NCBI GenBank assembly: GCA_946616385.1
Contig: CAMOIZ010000058.1
Location: forward strand, 1-6,609
Origin: an uncultured Bacteroidales bacterium
Lineage (GTDB): Bacteria; Bacteroidota; Bacteroidia; Bacteroidales; UBA932
Length of the DNA: 6,609 bases
Direction of reading: 5' to 3'
The notes beneath the pieces were generated by a model. The model ran no database searches and was not told where the DNA came from. It saw only the letters and a list, made by a program, of their open reading frames with translations. The position numbers and the translations under genes were made by a program. Numbering within the stretch: the stretch's first letter is position 1; each line of letters begins with the position of its first letter. Below, piece after piece: positions 5,280 to 6,609 of the stretch.

Positions 5280-5830
5280 TAAGACCTATTTTCCTTTACG
5301 GATCCGGCGTCCTTCGCGAGAAGGCCGTTCCTGCGGATCTTTCAGACAAAGAAAAACTCAAACAACTGGTCACCGACCTCTGGGACACCCTTGCCGAGAG
5401 CGAGGGCTGCGGCCTGGCGGCACCCCAGATAGGGGAGAGCGTGCGCGTCGTGGTAGTGGACGGTGACGTGATGACCGACGTTTACGACTATCTCAAGGGG
5501 TTCAAACGCACTTTCATCAACCCTGTGGTGCTCGAAGAAAGCGAGGAGACCTCCACCTACAACGAGGGCTGCCTGAGCGTCCCCGGCGTTTATTGCGACG
5601 TCGTGCGCCCCAAGAAGATCAAGGTGGAGTATTACGATGCGGATCTGCAGAAGCAGGTGGAAGAATTCGACAACTTCGCGGCCCGTATGGTACAGCACGA
5701 ATTCAGCCATCTCGACGGCGTGCTCTTCACCGACCTCGTGGCCCCTATCCGCAAGAAACTCGTGGTGAAGAAACTGCAGCGCATCGCCTCCGGAAAGGTG
5801 CCTACCCGCTATAAATCGAAAATCAGATAA
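5276..5830 (+). CDS. def: Peptide deformylase
   Basis: This encodes 184 residues. The enzyme removes the N-terminal formyl group from nascent proteins at the ribosome, using a metal ion. Motif I is GCGLAAPQ (44-51), motif II EGCLS (97-101) with metal ligand Cys99, and motif III QHEFSHLDG (140-148) with ligands His141 and His145 and catalytic Glu142. All direct catalytic residues are therefore present. The fourth residue of HExxH is Ser144, where most deformylases I know have Asp (HExDH). The C-terminus is a basic helix region (KKLVVKKLQRI and on). It overlaps ruvX by 4 nt with no SD sequence. No terminator hairpin follows, so some read-through into the downstream phosphohexomutase gene is possible. 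Confidence 0.97.
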   Translation: MIRPIFLYGSGVLREKAVPADLSDKEKLKQLVTDLWDTLAESEGCGLAAPQIGESVRVVVVDGDVMTDVYDYLKGFKRTFINPVVLEESEETSTYNEGCLSVPGVYCDVVRPKKIKVEYYDADLQKQVEEFDNFAARMVQHEFSHLDGVLFTDLVAPIRKKLVVKKLQRIASGKVPTRYKSKIR

Positions 5831-5834
5831 TTAT

Positions 5835-5842
5835 TATATTTG
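5835..5842 (+). promoter_or_regulatory. -7 element for the phosphohexomutase gene
   Basis: TATATTTG matches TAnnTTTG and lies 21 nt before the ATG at 5864, which would give a leader of roughly 16-18 nt. The place for the -33 element falls within the end of def and has no TTG at 19-21 nt spacing, so only half of the promoter is convincing. Confidence 0.5.
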
Positions 5843-5863
5843 CAAGGATAACACTAAATATTT

Positions 5864-6609
5864 ATGGGAGCATTTCACGCATACGACATCAGAGGTATCT
5901 ACAATGTAGATTTCGATAAAGACACCGCCTACAAGGTGGGCTATTTCCTTCCTGAACTTCTCAAAACGGACAAGGTGCTTGTAGGACGCGACTGCCGCGT
6001 CTCTTCGCCGGAAGTGCACGACTATCTCGTGAAGGGCATCACCGATGCCGGCGCAGATGTCGACGACATCGGCCTCAGCAGCACGCCCCTGGTATATTTC
6101 GGAACGGCCAACTATGGCTACAAGGCCTCCGTGCAGATCACCGCATCGCACAATCCCGCCGAATACAACGGCATGAAGGTTTCCCGCGAGAACGCCCTCC
6201 CGGTTGGCCTCGACACAGGTCTCGGCCAGATCAAGGCATGGATAGAAGAGGGACGCCCCACTCCTCCCGCCGCCCGCAAGGGTGTGGTGAAGGAAATCGA
6301 CATCAAGCCCGACTACATCAAGTTCCTCAGCAAATACAAAGGCGACTACAGCAATCTCAAGATCGCCTTCGACCTTTCGAACGGCATGGCCAATCTCTTC
6401 GCCAAGGAGATTTACAAGGGAGAGAATGCCGAATGGCTCTTCGATACCATCGACGGACGCTTCCCCAATCATGAGCCCAACCCGCTGATTCCCAAGAACG
6501 TGCAGCCTCTCAAGGACCTGGTTGCAAAGTCCGGGGCCGACCTCGGCGTAATCTATGACGGCGATGCCGACCGCGTGATGTTCGTCGACGACAAGGCCCG
6601 TTTCGTGGC
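5864..6609 (+). CDS. Phosphomannomutase/phosphoglucomutase, 3' end cut by window
   Basis: The frame is open from the ATG to the window edge, giving the first 248 residues of an alpha-D-phosphohexomutase, normally about 450-460 long. These enzymes interconvert hexose 6- and 1-phosphates through a phosphoserine, feeding sugar nucleotides for polysaccharide and envelope synthesis. Domain 1 opens with AYDIRG (6-11). VGRDCRVSSPE (40-50) is typical of bacterial PMM/PGM, and the phosphoserine loop TASHNP has Ser95. The metal-binding loop DGDADR (232-237) carries three Asp. The sugar-specificity loop (GEMSG-like) lies beyond the edge, so mannose versus glucose preference cannot be told, and glucosamine phosphate mutase is less likely from the AYDIRG start. 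No SD sequence is at a useful distance, and the AT-rich leader includes the palindrome TAAATATTTA touching the start codon. It follows def after 33 bp. Confidence 0.94.
   Translation, partial: MGAFHAYDIRGIYNVDFDKDTAYKVGYFLPELLKTDKVLVGRDCRVSSPEVHDYLVKGITDAGADVDDIGLSSTPLVYFGTANYGYKASVQITASHNPAEYNGMKVSRENALPVGLDTGLGQIKAWIEEGRPTPPAARKGVVKEIDIKPDYIKFLSKYKGDYSNLKIAFDLSNGMANLFAKEIYKGENAEWLFDTIDGRFPNHEPNPLIPKNVQPLKDLVAKSGADLGVIYDGDADRVMFVDDKARFV

Noticed and set aside
5855..5864. Palindrome TAAATATTTA touching the phosphohexomutase start codon.
   Set aside because: A short AT-only palindrome in an AT-rich leader is expected by chance and fits the usual A/T-rich initiation context of this phylum.
5834..6472. 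Minus-strand open frame (212 codons) opposite the phosphohexomutase.
   Set aside because: The plus-strand frame has the AYDIRG, TASHNP and DGDADR motifs; the antisense frame has none and is a shadow.
1..6609. Search for mobile elements, CRISPR arrays, phage, toxin-antitoxin or defence genes.
   Set aside because: No transposase or integrase motifs, spaced direct repeats, or unassigned gene-sized gaps were seen; all sizeable frames belong to housekeeping or envelope genes.

Overview
This window is a gene-dense piece of a Bacteroidota chromosome, most likely order Bacteroidales. Four signs support this. The S20 protein has the Bacteroidales-type C-terminal half (LHNRYY, IHKNKA, ALYINKL). Start codons mostly lack a Shine-Dalgarno sequence. 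Promoters have the TAnnTTTG -7 element typical of this phylum. A DUF4837-type lipoprotein sits next to a site-2 protease. By eye the coding GC is in the mid-50s percent (not computed), so a Bacteroidales lineage richer in GC than typical Bacteroides is plausible, but I cannot name a genus.

Minus strand, read from about 4836 down to 1. A four-gene cluster runs as follows: a membrane-anchored M23 peptidase, dxr (first committed step of MEP isoprenoid synthesis), rseP (site-2 protease) and a DUF4837 lipoprotein. Gaps are +6, -1 and +4 nt, so it is almost certainly one operon. No terminator follows it. Two bases-of-design units come next: a good Bacteroidota promoter drives tRNA-Glu(UUC), followed 21 nt later by rpsT, then a strong intrinsic terminator. 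The terminator's U-tract runs directly into the 5' end of a tRNA-Pro(CGG) that is cut by the window edge.

Plus strand, from 4860 to the end. ruvX and def overlap by 4 nt (ATGA) and diverge from the M23 operon across only 23 bp. After a 33-bp gap with a -7 box comes a phosphomannomutase/phosphoglucomutase gene that runs off the right edge. The 23-bp divergent gap plus the start of ruvX holds a perfect 7-bp inverted repeat whose 5-nt spacer begins with the ruvX start codon.

The content is mostly housekeeping: translation (S20, two tRNAs, peptide deformylase), DNA/RNA processing (RuvX), isoprenoid and sugar-phosphate metabolism, and envelope maintenance (M23 peptidase, RseP, lipoprotein). No mobile element, CRISPR array, phage gene or defence system is visible. 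No gene-free stretch exceeds about 60 bp. I do not see a novel system. The points worth a second look are small: the inverted repeat at the ruvX start, the terminator abutting tRNA-Pro, the unusual N-terminus of S20, the Asp-to-Ser change in the deformylase zinc motif, and the uncharacterised lipoprotein paired with RseP.
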